Below the pieces are notes generated by a model. It saw only the letters and a program-made list of their open reading frames with translations. It was not told where the DNA came from and ran no database searches. 64,000 bases of DNA from positions 62,001 to 126,000 of the forward strand of contig JAAWWF010000028.1 in NCBI GenBank assembly GCA_021404565.1, in the 5' to 3' direction. A program made the position numbers and the translations under genes. Below are positions 27,169 to 36,092 of this stretch, piece by piece; the first letter of the stretch is position 1; each line of letters begins with the position of its first letter. The DNA is from Roseivirga sp. Lineage in GTDB: Bacteria; Bacteroidota; Bacteroidia; Cytophagales; Cyclobacteriaceae.

Positions 27169-27192
27169 TAGTAGTAATGTACATTACTACTA
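27169..27192. promoter_or_regulatory. 24-bp perfect palindrome, probable TrmB operator
   Basis: Half-site TAGTAGTAATGT (27169-27180) is followed at once by its exact reverse complement. It ends 10 bases from the TrmB-type start codon at 27158, where bound protein would block transcription or translation start. A second small palindrome, TTGACC-AA-GGTCAA, lies at 27227-27240. Confidence 0.7.
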
Positions 27193-27337
27193 AGTTTAAT
27201 AAACTTCTGCTCTTCAAATAGCAAGCTTGACCAAGGTCAATCAAATAATGAGAATTTCATTGATCTGATTTTGGATAGAGCTTTTCTGGAATACCGCTAC
27301 ATTAAGATTGCAAAGCGCACTGACTCTGGATGATTTG

Positions 27338-27397
27338 GTCATTTATCGAAAAACACCGTCAGTCATCGAAAAATGTGGTCAGTTATCGAATAAAATC
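27338..27397 (+). repeat. Three 20-bp direct repeats, probable regulator sites
   Basis: Units at 27338-27357, 27358-27377 and 27378-27397 share GTCA-n-T-n-ATCGAA and follow each other without gaps. The last ends 48 bases before the kinase start. Direct repeats about two helical turns apart are typical of LytTR regulators, and a LytTR regulator is encoded with this kinase. Confidence 0.55.
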
Positions 27398-27445
27398 GAC
27401 TGTGCGGAGGGCTGGTAGTTACTTGTAACCGGTTAACTCAGATCA

Positions 27446-30151
27446 GTGAAAACAATACCATATCTTATCTTAGGGCCGAAAGGAAGGCTCATTTCAAAAC
27501 GGTTTTTTCCTAATGAATGGGCTATGGAGCTGGAGCTTCAAGTGGGACAGCCCATTGCTCGTTATCTCTTTAATAATTCAATAAAAAAATATAATAAGGG
27601 TCAGATTGACGAATATAATTTGCAAATAAACGAGACGAATGTCGGGCTGACAGTTGAACCTTCGGGTGAAAATTTTCATATTTCATTTGAATTGAAGAAT
27701 AAGAAACCTCTTCGTGAAAGAAAAGACAACCTCAATCGCTACCAGCTTTTGGTAGAGGCTGCCAGTGATGTCATTTTTGAAATTGACCTGGAGGGACGGT
27801 TTACCTATATGAATCCGGCAGCGGTTGAAATGTCAGGGTACTCTGCCAAAGAGATTGTCGGGCAGCCCTTTACCCGTCTGGTCAAGCGTGACTGGCATCA
27901 AAAAGTAGTGGACTTCTATTTGGACCAAATACAAAATGCCAAAAAGAGTAGTTATCTGGAATTTCCAGGTGTCAATGTGAAAGGAGAAGTTATCTGGTTG
28001 GGCCAAAAAGTGCAGTTACTGGAAGATGAAGAGGGTTTGGTAGGTATGATGGCCGTAGCCAGAGATATTACGGAACGCATTAAAACAGAGGAGATACTTA
28101 AGAGGTCGGAAGAGAAATACCGCGGAATGCTCCATGGTTTGCAGTTCGGTTTGGTAGAGGTAGACAACGATGAGAGAATCGTTTATGTAAATGAGCCAAT
28201 GTGCAAAATTACGGGCTACGAGCGAGAAGAACTGATGGGTAAGATTGCCTCTGATGTTCTGGTAGATGAAAGTACCAGGGACATCATTGACAGGGAGAAT
28301 AGCAGAAGGTTAGATGGAGTGGCAAGTGTCTATGAAATCGGTATTCGACATAAAAGTGGTCAACCAATCTGGTCATTGATCAGCGGTGCACCTATAGTTG
28401 ATATTCATGGTAAGCAAGTCGGTTCCATTGGTATCCACATGGATATCACCCAAAAAAAGCAGGAAGAGTTTATTCAGCGGCAAATGTCAAAGAAGCTTTC
28501 CGCCCGCAATGCTGAACTCAGAAAGAAGCAGAACTTCCTGAATGGAATCAATCATTTTGTAACCAAACTGTTGGGTAAGGAAGATATCCATGGTATCGCC
28601 TGGGAGATAGCAGAGGATGTAATTGAACATTTTGGATTCCAGGATTGTGTGATCTACATTCTCAATGAAGAGAAAAAACGACTGGATCAGGTTGCCGCTT
28701 ATGGGCCCAAAATGGAGAAAGGAAGGCAAATTGCCAACCCGATTTCCGTAGCTATTGGTGAAGGAATTGTTGGCAGTGTGGCAGAAACCGGAAAGTTGGA
28801 AGTGATTAATGATACTGGCCAGGATGACAGATATATCGTGGATGATGTACCCCGCTTGTCAGAGCTAAGTGTGCCCATCATAGCCGATGGTGAAGTGATA
28901 GGCGTTATTGATTCGGAGCATGAGCAGGCCAACTTCTTTCAGAAGGAGCATGTAGATACTTTGGTAACCATAGCCAATCTGGCTGCCAACCGATTGAAAA
29001 ATGCCAAAGCCAAAGAGCGGCAATTGAAAGCTGAATCAGAGTTGATAGATAGTGAGCGTAAGCTCAGAGCCATACTTGATTCTGCACTGGATGCTGTTGT
29101 TTCAATCGATTCAGACGGCATTGTCACCGAATGGAACCACCAGGCTGAAACCATGTTTGGATTTACCGCTGAAGAGGCCATTGGTCTGCCCTTAACCAAA
29201 ACCATTATTCCAGAGCAACACAGAACCTCTCACAATCGTGGTATGGCACACTACATGAAAACTGGCGAAGGACCTGTGCTGAATCAGAAGATTGAGATAA
29301 CGGCCCTGAGAAAGAGTGGAGAGGAGTTTCCTGTAGACCTGGCCATTGTGCCGGTGGTTATGAAGGGGGTACATTCCTTTACGGCTTTTATGAGTGATAT
29401 CACGGTACAAAAGCAAGTGCACAACGAAATGGAAAAGGCACTGAGCAAGGAACGTGAGCTCAACGAGCTGAAATCACGCTTTGTGGCAATGACCTCCCAT
29501 GAGTTCAGAACCCCATTGACCACAATCAAGCAGAACATCGACCTGGTAAGTTTTAAGCTTGAAAACAAGCACCCCGAAGATTTTTCTGATTATAAGAAAT
29601 ACCTGGATAGGGTGGAATCAGAAATCCGTAGGGTTACCTCATTAATGAATGATATTCTGATGATGGGCCGTATCGATTCTGGTAAGATTGAAGTAAGAAA
29701 AGAGGCCGCAGACCTGAAAGACTTTTGCGAACGGATTATAGGACAGCATGTGAGTTCAAGGCTAGATGATCGGGGAATTGATTTTGTGGTAACGGGTGTA
29801 CCACGCCCCGTTGAATTTGACGGAGATCTGTTCGATCATGTGATCCAGAACCTGATTTCCAATGCCTTTAAGTATTCTGAAGGAAAAGCAAATCCTCAGG
29901 TAACGCTGAGGTACGACAAGCTTGATGTGGTACATCTGCATGTACAGGACTTTGGGATTGGTATTCCCAAAAAGGACCAAAAGGGACTGTTTCAGTCTTT
30001 TTACAGGGCCACCAATGTGCAGAATATACAAGGCTCCGGCTTGGGGCTGTCCATAGTAAAAGAATTTGTTGAACTGCATGGAGGTGTGATCAATGTAAAG
30101 AGCGATAAGGATAAGGGAAGCGAGTTCATAGTAGAGATACCCTACAAGTAA
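27446..30151 (+). CDS. PAS/GAF multi-sensor histidine kinase
   Basis: 901 residues, starting at GTG (27446). Residues 1-90 are unassigned. Then two PAS domains (about 95-215 and 222-340; FTYMNPAAVEMSGYSAKEI, VYVNEPMCKITGYEREEL), a short coiled coil, a GAF domain (about 365-515; VIYILNEEKKRLDQVA), a third PAS (about 530-655; FGFTAEEAIG), HisKA with the phospho-acceptor in FVAMTSHEFRTPLTT, and an HATPase domain to the end (IQNLISNAFKYSEG, GSGLGLSIVKEFVELHGG). No membrane segments, so it senses a cytoplasmic signal. The LytTR regulator gene begins 21 bases downstream. Confidence 0.93.
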   Translation: MKTIPYLILGPKGRLISKRFFPNEWAMELELQVGQPIARYLFNNSIKKYNKGQIDEYNLQINETNVGLTVEPSGENFHISFELKNKKPLRERKDNLNRYQLLVEAASDVIFEIDLEGRFTYMNPAAVEMSGYSAKEIVGQPFTRLVKRDWHQKVVDFYLDQIQNAKKSSYLEFPGVNVKGEVIWLGQKVQLLEDEEGLVGMMAVARDITERIKTEEILKRSEEKYRGMLHGLQFGLVEVDNDERIVYVNEPMCKITGYEREELMGKIASDVLVDESTRDIIDRENSRRLDGVASVYEIGIRHKSGQPIWSLISGAPIVDIHGKQVGSIGIHMDITQKKQEEFIQRQMSKKLSARNAELRKKQNFLNGINHFVTKLLGKEDIHGIAWEIAEDVIEHFGFQDCVIYILNEEKKRLDQVAAYGPKMEKGRQIANPISVAIGEGIVGSVAETGKLEVINDTGQDDRYIVDDVPRLSELSVPIIADGEVIGVIDSEHEQANFFQKEHVDTLVTIANLAANRLKNAKAKERQLKAESELIDSERKLRAILDSALDAVVSIDSDGIVTEWNHQAETMFGFTAEEAIGLPLTKTIIPEQHRTSHNRGMAHYMKTGEGPVLNQKIEITALRKSGEEFPVDLAIVPVVMKGVHSFTAFMSDITVQKQVHNEMEKALSKERELNELKSRFVAMTSHEFRTPLTTIKQNIDLVSFKLENKHPEDFSDYKKYLDRVESEIRRVTSLMNDILMMGRIDSGKIEVRKEAADLKDFCERIIGQHVSSRLDDRGIDFVVTGVPRPVEFDGDLFDHVIQNLISNAFKYSEGKANPQVTLRYDKLDVVHLHVQDFGIGIPKKDQKGLFQSFYRATNVQNIQGSGLGLSIVKEFVELHGGVINVKSDKDKGSEFIVEIPYK

Positions 30152-30172
30152 TGATTTTTTAAATGACCTGTT

Positions 30173-30901
30173 ATGAGTAAGTATAAAGTTTTGATCGTAG
30201 AGGACGATCCCATGATTGCCGAGAGTCTCGGAGACATTCTTGAAGTCCTGGGACATGAGGTGGTTGGTATAGCAGATAATGCTGAAAGGGCCATTGAATT
30301 GTGTAATGAGCAGGAACCGAATATTGCCCTTTTGGATATACAAATCGGGGGAGACATAGATGGGGTAGATCTGGCCGAAATGATCAACGATGAGTTTGAT
30401 TTGCCCTTTATTTTTACCACGGCTTTTGCCGATTCCAATACGATTGGTCGTGCAAAAGAAAGAGGTCCTTTCGGCTACCTGGTAAAGCCTTATGGCGTAA
30501 AAGACCTGAATGCTGCTATTGAAGTGGCGATGGGGGCATTTCAAAGACTTAAGAAGGCCGAGAAAAAAGGAGGTGGTGGTCAGATCATTGAAAGGAATAT
30601 CTTCCTGAAAGTGGACTCTAAGCTTATCAAGGTTAAGATTGATGATATCCTTTATATTGAGGCCAAGGGTGATTATGCACTTTTTAAGACCAAGCCAAAG
30701 GGCTACATCGTACACGGCACTATGAAAAAATTTCAGATGAGACTGGACAAATTCAATTTCCAAAAAGTCCATCGTTCCTTTATCGTCAACCTCGACAAGA
30801 TCGAGGATATTGAGGAGTCCAACCTGCTGATCGAGGGTAAAATCATACCTATCTCCAGAGCCAATAAAGAGGCTTTGATGCAGCGACTGAACCTATTGTG
30901 A
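30173..30901 (+). CDS. Response regulator with LytTR DNA-binding domain
   Basis: 242 residues. The receiver domain is at about 3-120 (VEDDPMIAES, ALLDIQIGG with the phospho-Asp, FGYLVKPYGVKDL). The LytTR domain is at about 140-240 (VKIDDILYIEAKGDYALF, KVHRSFIVNLDKIEDIE). It pairs with the histidine kinase upstream, an unusual match because LytTR regulators more often work with LytS-type kinases; this pairing does occur in Bacteroidota. Its 3' end overlaps the convergent MscS gene by nine bases. The direct repeats at 27338 and 43528 are candidate targets. Confidence 0.93.
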   Translation: MSKYKVLIVEDDPMIAESLGDILEVLGHEVVGIADNAERAIELCNEQEPNIALLDIQIGGDIDGVDLAEMINDEFDLPFIFTTAFADSNTIGRAKERGPFGYLVKPYGVKDLNAAIEVAMGAFQRLKKAEKKGGGGQIIERNIFLKVDSKLIKVKIDDILYIEAKGDYALFKTKPKGYIVHGTMKKFQMRLDKFNFQKVHRSFIVNLDKIEDIEESNLLIEGKIIPISRANKEALMQRLNLL

Positions 30902-31471
30902 ACTGTCCTCTTTTTTGGTATCAGTATCAGCTTCGGCTTTGTCTTTCAATAGGATAGAAGCCTTTTGCATAGCCAGGTTATTGGGAAAAGAGACGATATC
31001 GGAGTTTTCTGTCTCTATTTCAATGTAAAACATGGTGATGTCCAGAATGAGCCCTTCAACAGAGTTATCACCATCCTGGATACGAATGCGGGAACCAATT
31101 CTGTAAGGAAAGAAAAAGAACAGGATCACTGAAGCAGTCATATTACTCAATATGGACCAGTTGGCAAACAGTGCAACACCGACCACAGTAAAGATACTGG
31201 CAAAATAGAAAGATAGCCCCGAAAGCGATACCTCCCAGGTAAAGCCCAGTAAGGCAGCAAAAACGATAAAGTTGACGATACTCGTCATCTTTTTTACATA
31301 CAGGGTTCTGGACTTATCGAAGCTATTCTTTGTAGCATGCCTGTTAATCAGGCTCAATATTAAGCGCCTGCTGATAAAATATAGTAAGACAATGGCGGCT
31401 GAGATGGCCAATTCTACCATGTGCGTCTGAAACCAGGCTTCAAGTTGTGAAATCAGATCATTCAAATCCAT
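30893..31471 (-). CDS. Small MscS-type mechanosensitive channel
   Basis: 192 residues with three likely membrane segments (about 20-37, 65-85, 88-125) and the MscS beta-domain core (about 125-180; ILFFFFPYRIGSRIRIQDG, VEGLILDITMFYIEIET, VSFPNNLAMQK). That is shorter than E. coli MscS (286 residues), lacking the C-terminal alpha/beta cage. The C-terminal tail is charged (DKAEADTDTKKEDSSQ). The family forms heptameric channels that open under membrane tension. It is a single gene, convergent with the LytTR regulator. Confidence 0.85.
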   Translation of the reverse strand: MDLNDLISQLEAWFQTHMVELAISAAIVLLYFISRRLILSLINRHATKNSFDKSRTLYVKKMTSIVNFIVFAALLGFTWEVSLSGLSFYFASIFTVVGVALFANWSILSNMTASVILFFFFPYRIGSRIRIQDGDNSVEGLILDITMFYIEIETENSDIVSFPNNLAMQKASILLKDKAEADTDTKKEDSSQ

Positions 31472-31545
31472 AGGGCAAAGTTAGGAAGATGATTTCAAAG
31501 CATATCTATGGAGAGAAATATGAACGTTGTTGTAACCTTTTTTAC

Positions 31546-31588
31546 TTACCTAATGTTATTATGTATAATTACCTAATGATATTATGTA
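31546..31588. promoter_or_regulatory. Paired operator-like repeats before the PadR gene
   Basis: Two 20-bp units, 31546-31565 and 31569-31588, identical at 19 positions and 23 bases apart. Each is an imperfect palindrome of the form TTACcTAAT...ATTATGTAA. The second ends 12 bases before the PadR-type ATG, suggesting autoregulation. Confidence 0.6.
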
Positions 31589-31600
31589 AAAACTTCTCTT

Positions 31601-31945
31601 ATGGCATATAAAACCCTTGTAGCCGCATCTACAAAACCTCTGATTCTGTCCATTCTTTCTCACGGCAAAAGCTATGGCTATCAAATCATTAAAAATGTCG
31701 AAAACCTGTCGGATGGCGAACTCAGCTGGACTGATGCCATGCTTTACCCTGTTTTGCATCGAATGGAAAGTGATGGCCTGATCAAATCGGAATGGGTGAT
31801 TCAGGACAATGGCAGAAAACGAAAGTATTATACAATTACCGAGAAAGGAAGAGAGGAACGGAAGGTTACCAGGGCTCAATGGATGAATGTCAATGCTGCT
31901 CTGAACCTGCTTTGGGGTAGTAGTCCACAATTAGAACTAGGGTAG
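31601..31945 (+). CDS. PadR-family regulator
   Basis: 114 residues. A PadR winged helix (GKSYGYQIIKNVENLS, DAMLYPVLHRMESDGLIKSEW, RKRKYYTITEKGREE) fills the first 85 residues; the short C-terminus is helical and would serve for dimerisation. It lies 3 bases before an FtsX-type permease gene, a pairing that recurs at 37002-39938 and is common in Bacteroidota. It most likely represses this operon through the repeats at 31546-31588. Confidence 0.92.
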   Translation: MAYKTLVAASTKPLILSILSHGKSYGYQIIKNVENLSDGELSWTDAMLYPVLHRMESDGLIKSEWVIQDNGRKRKYYTITEKGREERKVTRAQWMNVNAALNLLWGSSPQLELG

Positions 31946-31948
31946 ATC

Positions 31949-34636
31949 ATGAAAGAGTTTAACCTGGAAAATGCGATAGTCAATTGGGTGAAAGTCTTGC
32001 ACAAGCAACAGGGATTGGAGCCTGGGTTTATCGAAGAACTCGAATCCAACCTGAGGGACAGAATTGAGGATTACCTGGAAGAGGGATTGAGTGAGCAGGA
32101 GGCCTTTCAGCTGGCCGGAGAAAAGACCATGCCAACCCCCGAATGTCTTGCAGATGAATACCATAAAGCAAGAACCGCAGGTAACAAAACCCCTCCCTGG
32201 AGGAGAAAGCCTTCTTTGCTGTCTAAACTGCCCATGCACTTTAAAATAGGCATCAGGAACCTGAATAAACGCAGAATTTATAGCATGCTGAATGTATCGG
32301 GCCTGGCTATCAGCATTTGTGCCTCTTTTTTGATCTGGCTCTATGTCCAGGAACAGAGGTCTTACGATCAGCACTTTGAAGATGCCGAGAGGATTTATCG
32401 TGTAATCTTTGACGTGGATTATGAAGATGTGAAAGCTGCTCAGGCAGACGTAGGGCAGCCGGTAGGGCCTACACTCAAAGCTGATTACCCTGAAGTAACT
32501 GAAGTAGCGCGCCTGAGAAGGATAGGAGCTACCAATACCCTCGCGAGCCCTGATAACAGCATTGAATCAACTGACTTCTTTGTAGCAGATGATCAGTTCT
32601 TTAAAGTATTCAGTGTAGAGCTTAGCTCAGGAAACCCCGAAACCGTCTTATCTCAGCCCAACACGGTGGTAATCTCCGAAGAGCTGGCCATGAAGTTCTT
32701 TGGTCGTACGGATGTGGTAGGGAATACATTAAAGTACTCTGGTCTCAGACCGCCTATGGATGTGATGATTACCGGAGTGATGACTAATCTTGATAAGCAT
32801 ACGCATTTGCCCTTTCAGGCTTTGATTTCCTATGGAACCTATTTCCTGGAAAGTGATTTGTCCAATTGGCTGAGGAAATCATATACCTATGTGATGCTCA
32901 ATGAGCAGAACAATATAGAATCCCTCAGGGCTAAAATCCCGGATTTTAATCGCAAATACCTGGATCAGGTTTTTGAAAAAATCAATGCCCGGGGGAACCT
33001 GCTTTTTCAACCGCTGACCTCCATCTATCTCGATGACGACTATCTGGGAGAACCTTATCCACATGGCAACAGGGGCAACCTGAAAATCCTCACGGCCGTA
33101 ATGGTATTTCTACTCATAATGGCCTGCATTAACTATGTCAATCTGGCTACGGCAAGGTCTGTAGACAGGGCAGTAGAGGTGGGGCTTCGCAAGACGCTGG
33201 GCTCTTCCAGATTGTCTCTCTTTAGCCAGTTTATGTCAGAAGCTGTTTTACTGGCATTGTTTTCGGGAATTCTTGCTATAATAATTTCTCTTCCTCTTTT
33301 GCCTTACTACAGGGAAATAACGGGTAGTGGGTTAGACGTCCAGGGATTTTTAGTCTTGGAAAATATTGGAGTTATACTTCTGGTTTCTATCTCAATAGGC
33401 TTGCTGTCAGGATTTTATCCATCTGTTTACCTTACTTCTTTTACACCAAAAACGATACTTAAGGGAAGGTTTTCCAGTAGTAAAAAAGGAGCGGCCCTCA
33501 GGAAAATATTAATCATCTCGCAATATGTGCTGTCCTCCATTTTAATCACCTGGATCCTCACTGTAACAGCCCAGATCAAGTATATGAAGAACAAAGAAGT
33601 GGGCTTTGATAAGGAAGGGCTGATCGAACTCACGATACCGGATGACCAGACCGCCATGAAAAATATAGATGTATTTATTCGGAGAGTAAATGCATTACCT
33701 TATGTACGTGCTGCTGCTAAAACAAAGGAAGATCTGAGTACTTATTACCCATCAGGAGCACAACGTATGGAAGGACCTGATGGCCTGCCGGTGAATACGA
33801 ATATGAGCGCAATCAGCGTTGGCTATGATTTTATCAGCGCTATTGGCGCGAGTATTGTAAAAGGAAGGGGCTTTGACCGTACCGTACCAGATGAACGAGC
33901 GGTAATGATTAATGAAGCTGCTGCCAAAGAATATGGCTGGGAAGGCAGAGAACTTGAAGTAAAGTACCTGGGGTTGGACAGAGAAGGGAAGGTCACTGGA
34001 AAATGGAAAGTGGCAGGGGTTGTGAGCGATTTTAAATTCGGAGAGTCTTATGTCGAAAAAGGCCCTATGATTATCTATCTGGACAATCGCACCATTCCTG
34101 AAAGCAATTTGCTGATAGGGCTCGACTCTGAACATCTTGAAACTACACTGCTGGAGATAATCCCTATCTGGGAGGAACTCTTTGATATATTTCCATTTGA
34201 AATCCAGCTGATCAAGGAGAAGCTGGATGCCATTTACTGGCGTGAACAAACCTTTCTCAATCTGCTGACCACAGTGTGTATTATTGTCGTCTTTATCACT
34301 TCATTGGGAATCATCGGTCTCATCTCATTTACTACCGAAATACGTAAGAAAGAACTCGCTCTGAGAAAAGTGGTCGGAGCCAGTCTCAAAACGATTATGG
34401 GACTACTGTCAAGGCAATTTGTCATACTGCTGATAGTGGCAAGTCTGATTGCCATTCCATTAGGCTATTATATCACAGACCAGTGGCTGATGAATTTCCA
34501 GCTTCATATTAATTTCAGTATCTGGCCATTTTTGCTCACCCTTGGTTGTTGCTTGATATTCACAGTGTTAGCCCTGAGTTATCACGCTTTTCAGGCGGCC
34601 AAAGCCAATCCGGTTGAGGCCTTAAGATCAGAATAA
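31949..34636 (+). CDS. FtsX/MacB-type ABC permease with N-terminal prefix
   Basis: 895 residues. Residues 1-90 form a helical prefix with a PadR-partner look (ESNLRDRIEDYLEEGLSEQEAF). A membrane segment at about 110-130 leads into a MacB-type periplasmic domain (about 135-375), then three segments (about 380-530) with the FtsX motif DRAVEVGLRKTLGSSRLSLFSQF. A second periplasmic domain (about 545-755) and a second FtsX block (RKKELALRKVVGASLKTIM) end the chain. It has no ATPase partner nearby. The last ten codons and stop lie in the 45-bp repeat at 34605-34649. Confidence 0.9.
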   Translation: MKEFNLENAIVNWVKVLHKQQGLEPGFIEELESNLRDRIEDYLEEGLSEQEAFQLAGEKTMPTPECLADEYHKARTAGNKTPPWRRKPSLLSKLPMHFKIGIRNLNKRRIYSMLNVSGLAISICASFLIWLYVQEQRSYDQHFEDAERIYRVIFDVDYEDVKAAQADVGQPVGPTLKADYPEVTEVARLRRIGATNTLASPDNSIESTDFFVADDQFFKVFSVELSSGNPETVLSQPNTVVISEELAMKFFGRTDVVGNTLKYSGLRPPMDVMITGVMTNLDKHTHLPFQALISYGTYFLESDLSNWLRKSYTYVMLNEQNNIESLRAKIPDFNRKYLDQVFEKINARGNLLFQPLTSIYLDDDYLGEPYPHGNRGNLKILTAVMVFLLIMACINYVNLATARSVDRAVEVGLRKTLGSSRLSLFSQFMSEAVLLALFSGILAIIISLPLLPYYREITGSGLDVQGFLVLENIGVILLVSISIGLLSGFYPSVYLTSFTPKTILKGRFSSSKKGAALRKILIISQYVLSSILITWILTVTAQIKYMKNKEVGFDKEGLIELTIPDDQTAMKNIDVFIRRVNALPYVRAAAKTKEDLSTYYPSGAQRMEGPDGLPVNTNMSAISVGYDFISAIGASIVKGRGFDRTVPDERAVMINEAAAKEYGWEGRELEVKYLGLDREGKVTGKWKVAGVVSDFKFGESYVEKGPMIIYLDNRTIPESNLLIGLDSEHLETTLLEIIPIWEELFDIFPFEIQLIKEKLDAIYWREQTFLNLLTTVCIIVVFITSLGIIGLISFTTEIRKKELALRKVVGASLKTIMGLLSRQFVILLIVASLIAIPLGYYITDQWLMNFQLHINFSIWPFLLTLGCCLIFTVLALSYHAFQAAKANPVEALRSE

Positions 34637-34649
34637 TGTAACCATATAG
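34605..34649. repeat. 45-bp direct repeat, left copy
   Basis: Identical to 36828-36872 over 45 bases and different on both sides. It covers the last codons and stop of the permease gene plus 13 bases. Together the copies bound a 2.2-kb segment and resemble attachment-site or target-site duplications. Confidence 0.85.
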
Positions 34650-34684
34650 CTCAGAGCCTCTTTTATGATCTCCTGCCAGTAGAA

Positions 34685-34973
34685 CTATTTAAGCGTATCG
34701 GTCAGCATATAGGCCTGGGCATGGTGCCTAAACATTTTGGGATAGTCAGCTTCATCTGTATTTCAAAGGCCTCACAAAGATCGGGCACCTCTTGTAGCCT
34801 GTCTAACCCTGGCAGGTAAAGCAAAGCTTTTTCACCTTGCCCTAGCCAAAGCGGGAGTTCGTGGGCAGGAGGGGATACTTGCTGCAGAAGTACCGTACTA
34901 AGTGTGGTTTGGCAAAAGCGAGTTTGCTGAATTTGTATCTGTTTGATTATATCTAATATTTTTTTGACTTTTA
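34685..34973 (-). pseudogene. Frameshifted gene fragment of unknown identity
   Basis: The minus strand between the permease stop and the first small membrane-protein gene has a coding-like stretch. One frame reads through KKILDIIKQIQIQQTRF and later LPLWLGQGEKALLYLPGLD and LQEVPDLCEAFEIQ (down to about 34755). After a one-base shift another frame continues DEADYPKMFRHHAQAYMLTDTLK to the stop at 34685. No start codon is visible, so the 5' end is also lost. I do not recognise the family. This accounts for most of the 340 bases between the genes. Confidence 0.45.
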
Positions 34974-34976
34974 AGT

Positions 34977-35567
34977 GTGTCTAATGAGCAAAAACCTTTC
35001 AATCCACTTAAAGCCGTATGGAATGTGATCTCTACTATAAGTGGAGCTGTAGGGCTAGTGAGCTTTGCTGATAGTTTCTATGCGTGGAATGAAGTGTTTG
35101 ATAAGATGCTCAGTGTATACAGAAATATTGCACACCTGCCTTTTGATTGGGTGCCATTTATGATAGCGAATTGGGTGAAAGATTATGTGTTTTTTATGTT
35201 CCTTATGGCAGGGCCAATTGTAAAGTTGGCTCTTAAGGATCATGAAGATAGGCCTAAATCAATACTTGGTTTTTTGAAAGATAGGAATGGTCCCTTTACA
35301 TTGATTCTGATAGCTATTTGGCCAGTTTTTATTGCGATATCAACCTTCAACATAATTAACCTCATTAGAAAGTCAAAAAAGGACAATGAGCTAAATTATT
35401 ATTTCTCACGGTTCAAAGGTAGAATAGCAGAATCAAAATTGTTAGAAATACAAGAGGCCACGGAAGAATCCAGACTTGGTCAGTTGAAATATTTTTTCCA
35501 GTTGATACTTGCTGTTGTTCTGGTATTCATTGTCTTCTTACTGACCAGCGTGATAATGAACCGCTAA
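34977..35567 (+). CDS. Small membrane protein, paralogue 1 of 3, unknown function
   Basis: 196 residues starting at GTG (34977); the nearby ATG at 34984 is out of frame. The N-terminus KPFNPLKAVWNVISTISGAV, followed by GLVSFADSFYAW, is shared with the next two genes. Predicted membrane segments lie at about 62-82, 108-135 and 172-193. Between the last two is a charged cytoplasmic stretch (KSKKDNELNYYFSRFKGR). The family is not one I recognise. It lies inside the segment bounded by 45-bp repeats; the second copy starts 3 bases downstream, so the three form an operon. Confidence 0.7.
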   Translation: MSNEQKPFNPLKAVWNVISTISGAVGLVSFADSFYAWNEVFDKMLSVYRNIAHLPFDWVPFMIANWVKDYVFFMFLMAGPIVKLALKDHEDRPKSILGFLKDRNGPFTLILIAIWPVFIAISTFNIINLIRKSKKDNELNYYFSRFKGRIAESKLLEIQEATEESRLGQLKYFFQLILAVVLVFIVFLLTSVIMNR

Positions 35568-35570
35568 CCC

Positions 35571-36089
35571 ATGCCTGAACCTAAGAAACCTTTCAACCCA
35601 CTCAAAGCCGTATGGAATGTGATTTCTACCGTTAGTGGGGCTGTTGGTTTGGTGAGTTTTTCGGATGATTGGCATGCCTGGAATGGAGTTTTTGATCAAA
35701 TGATTTCAGTGTACAGGAGTTATATACATTGGCCCATTTGGTTGGAAGAATTAAATATACCGCAATGGGGTTTAGATTACCTCGTCATTGGCGGACTGTA
35801 TGCCAGTGCCTATTTAAAAGGATCTTTCAGAATAGGGATAATGAGCGATGTGAAACTTCAAAAAAGCCTTGAGGACAAGTTTGCTTATACTATGTACATG
35901 TTAACCTTTCTGACGATAGTATGGCCTCTTTGGACTTTGATGCAGGTGGCTTTTGTTATTTTTGGTTACCCAATAAACAACGATCCGGATAAAACATTAG
36001 AAAGTTCTAAAGGTACTATTTACTGGTTTTCTATCGTGCTACTATTGTTCTTGACCTTTCTATTGGTGAATGCCCTAATTAGCCGCTAA
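35571..36089 (+). CDS. Small membrane protein, paralogue 2 of 3, unknown function
   Basis: 172 residues. It shares the start KPFNPLKAVWNVISTVSGAV and GLVSFSDDWHAWNGVFDQM with its upstream neighbour but diverges after about residue 50. Membrane segments are likely at about 65-85, 100-130 and 148-170. The family-wide pattern is a conserved amphipathic N-terminal 45 residues, an aromatic-rich stretch (IHWPIWLEELNIPQWGLDYL) and three hydrophobic segments. The gene overlaps nothing and starts 3 bases after the previous stop. Function unknown. Confidence 0.7.
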   Translation: MPEPKKPFNPLKAVWNVISTVSGAVGLVSFSDDWHAWNGVFDQMISVYRSYIHWPIWLEELNIPQWGLDYLVIGGLYASAYLKGSFRIGIMSDVKLQKSLEDKFAYTMYMLTFLTIVWPLWTLMQVAFVIFGYPINNDPDKTLESSKGTIYWFSIVLLLFLTFLLVNALISR

Positions 36090-36092
36090 GCT

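Noticed and set aside
27338-27397. CRISPR-like array because of three equally spaced repeats
   Set aside because: The units adjoin without spacers, are only 20 bases and degenerate, and no cas genes are present.
29762-30772. A 336-codon minus-strand open frame opposite the kinase and LytTR regulator genes
   Set aside because: Both plus-strand genes have complete domain signatures here; the antisense frame has no known motif.
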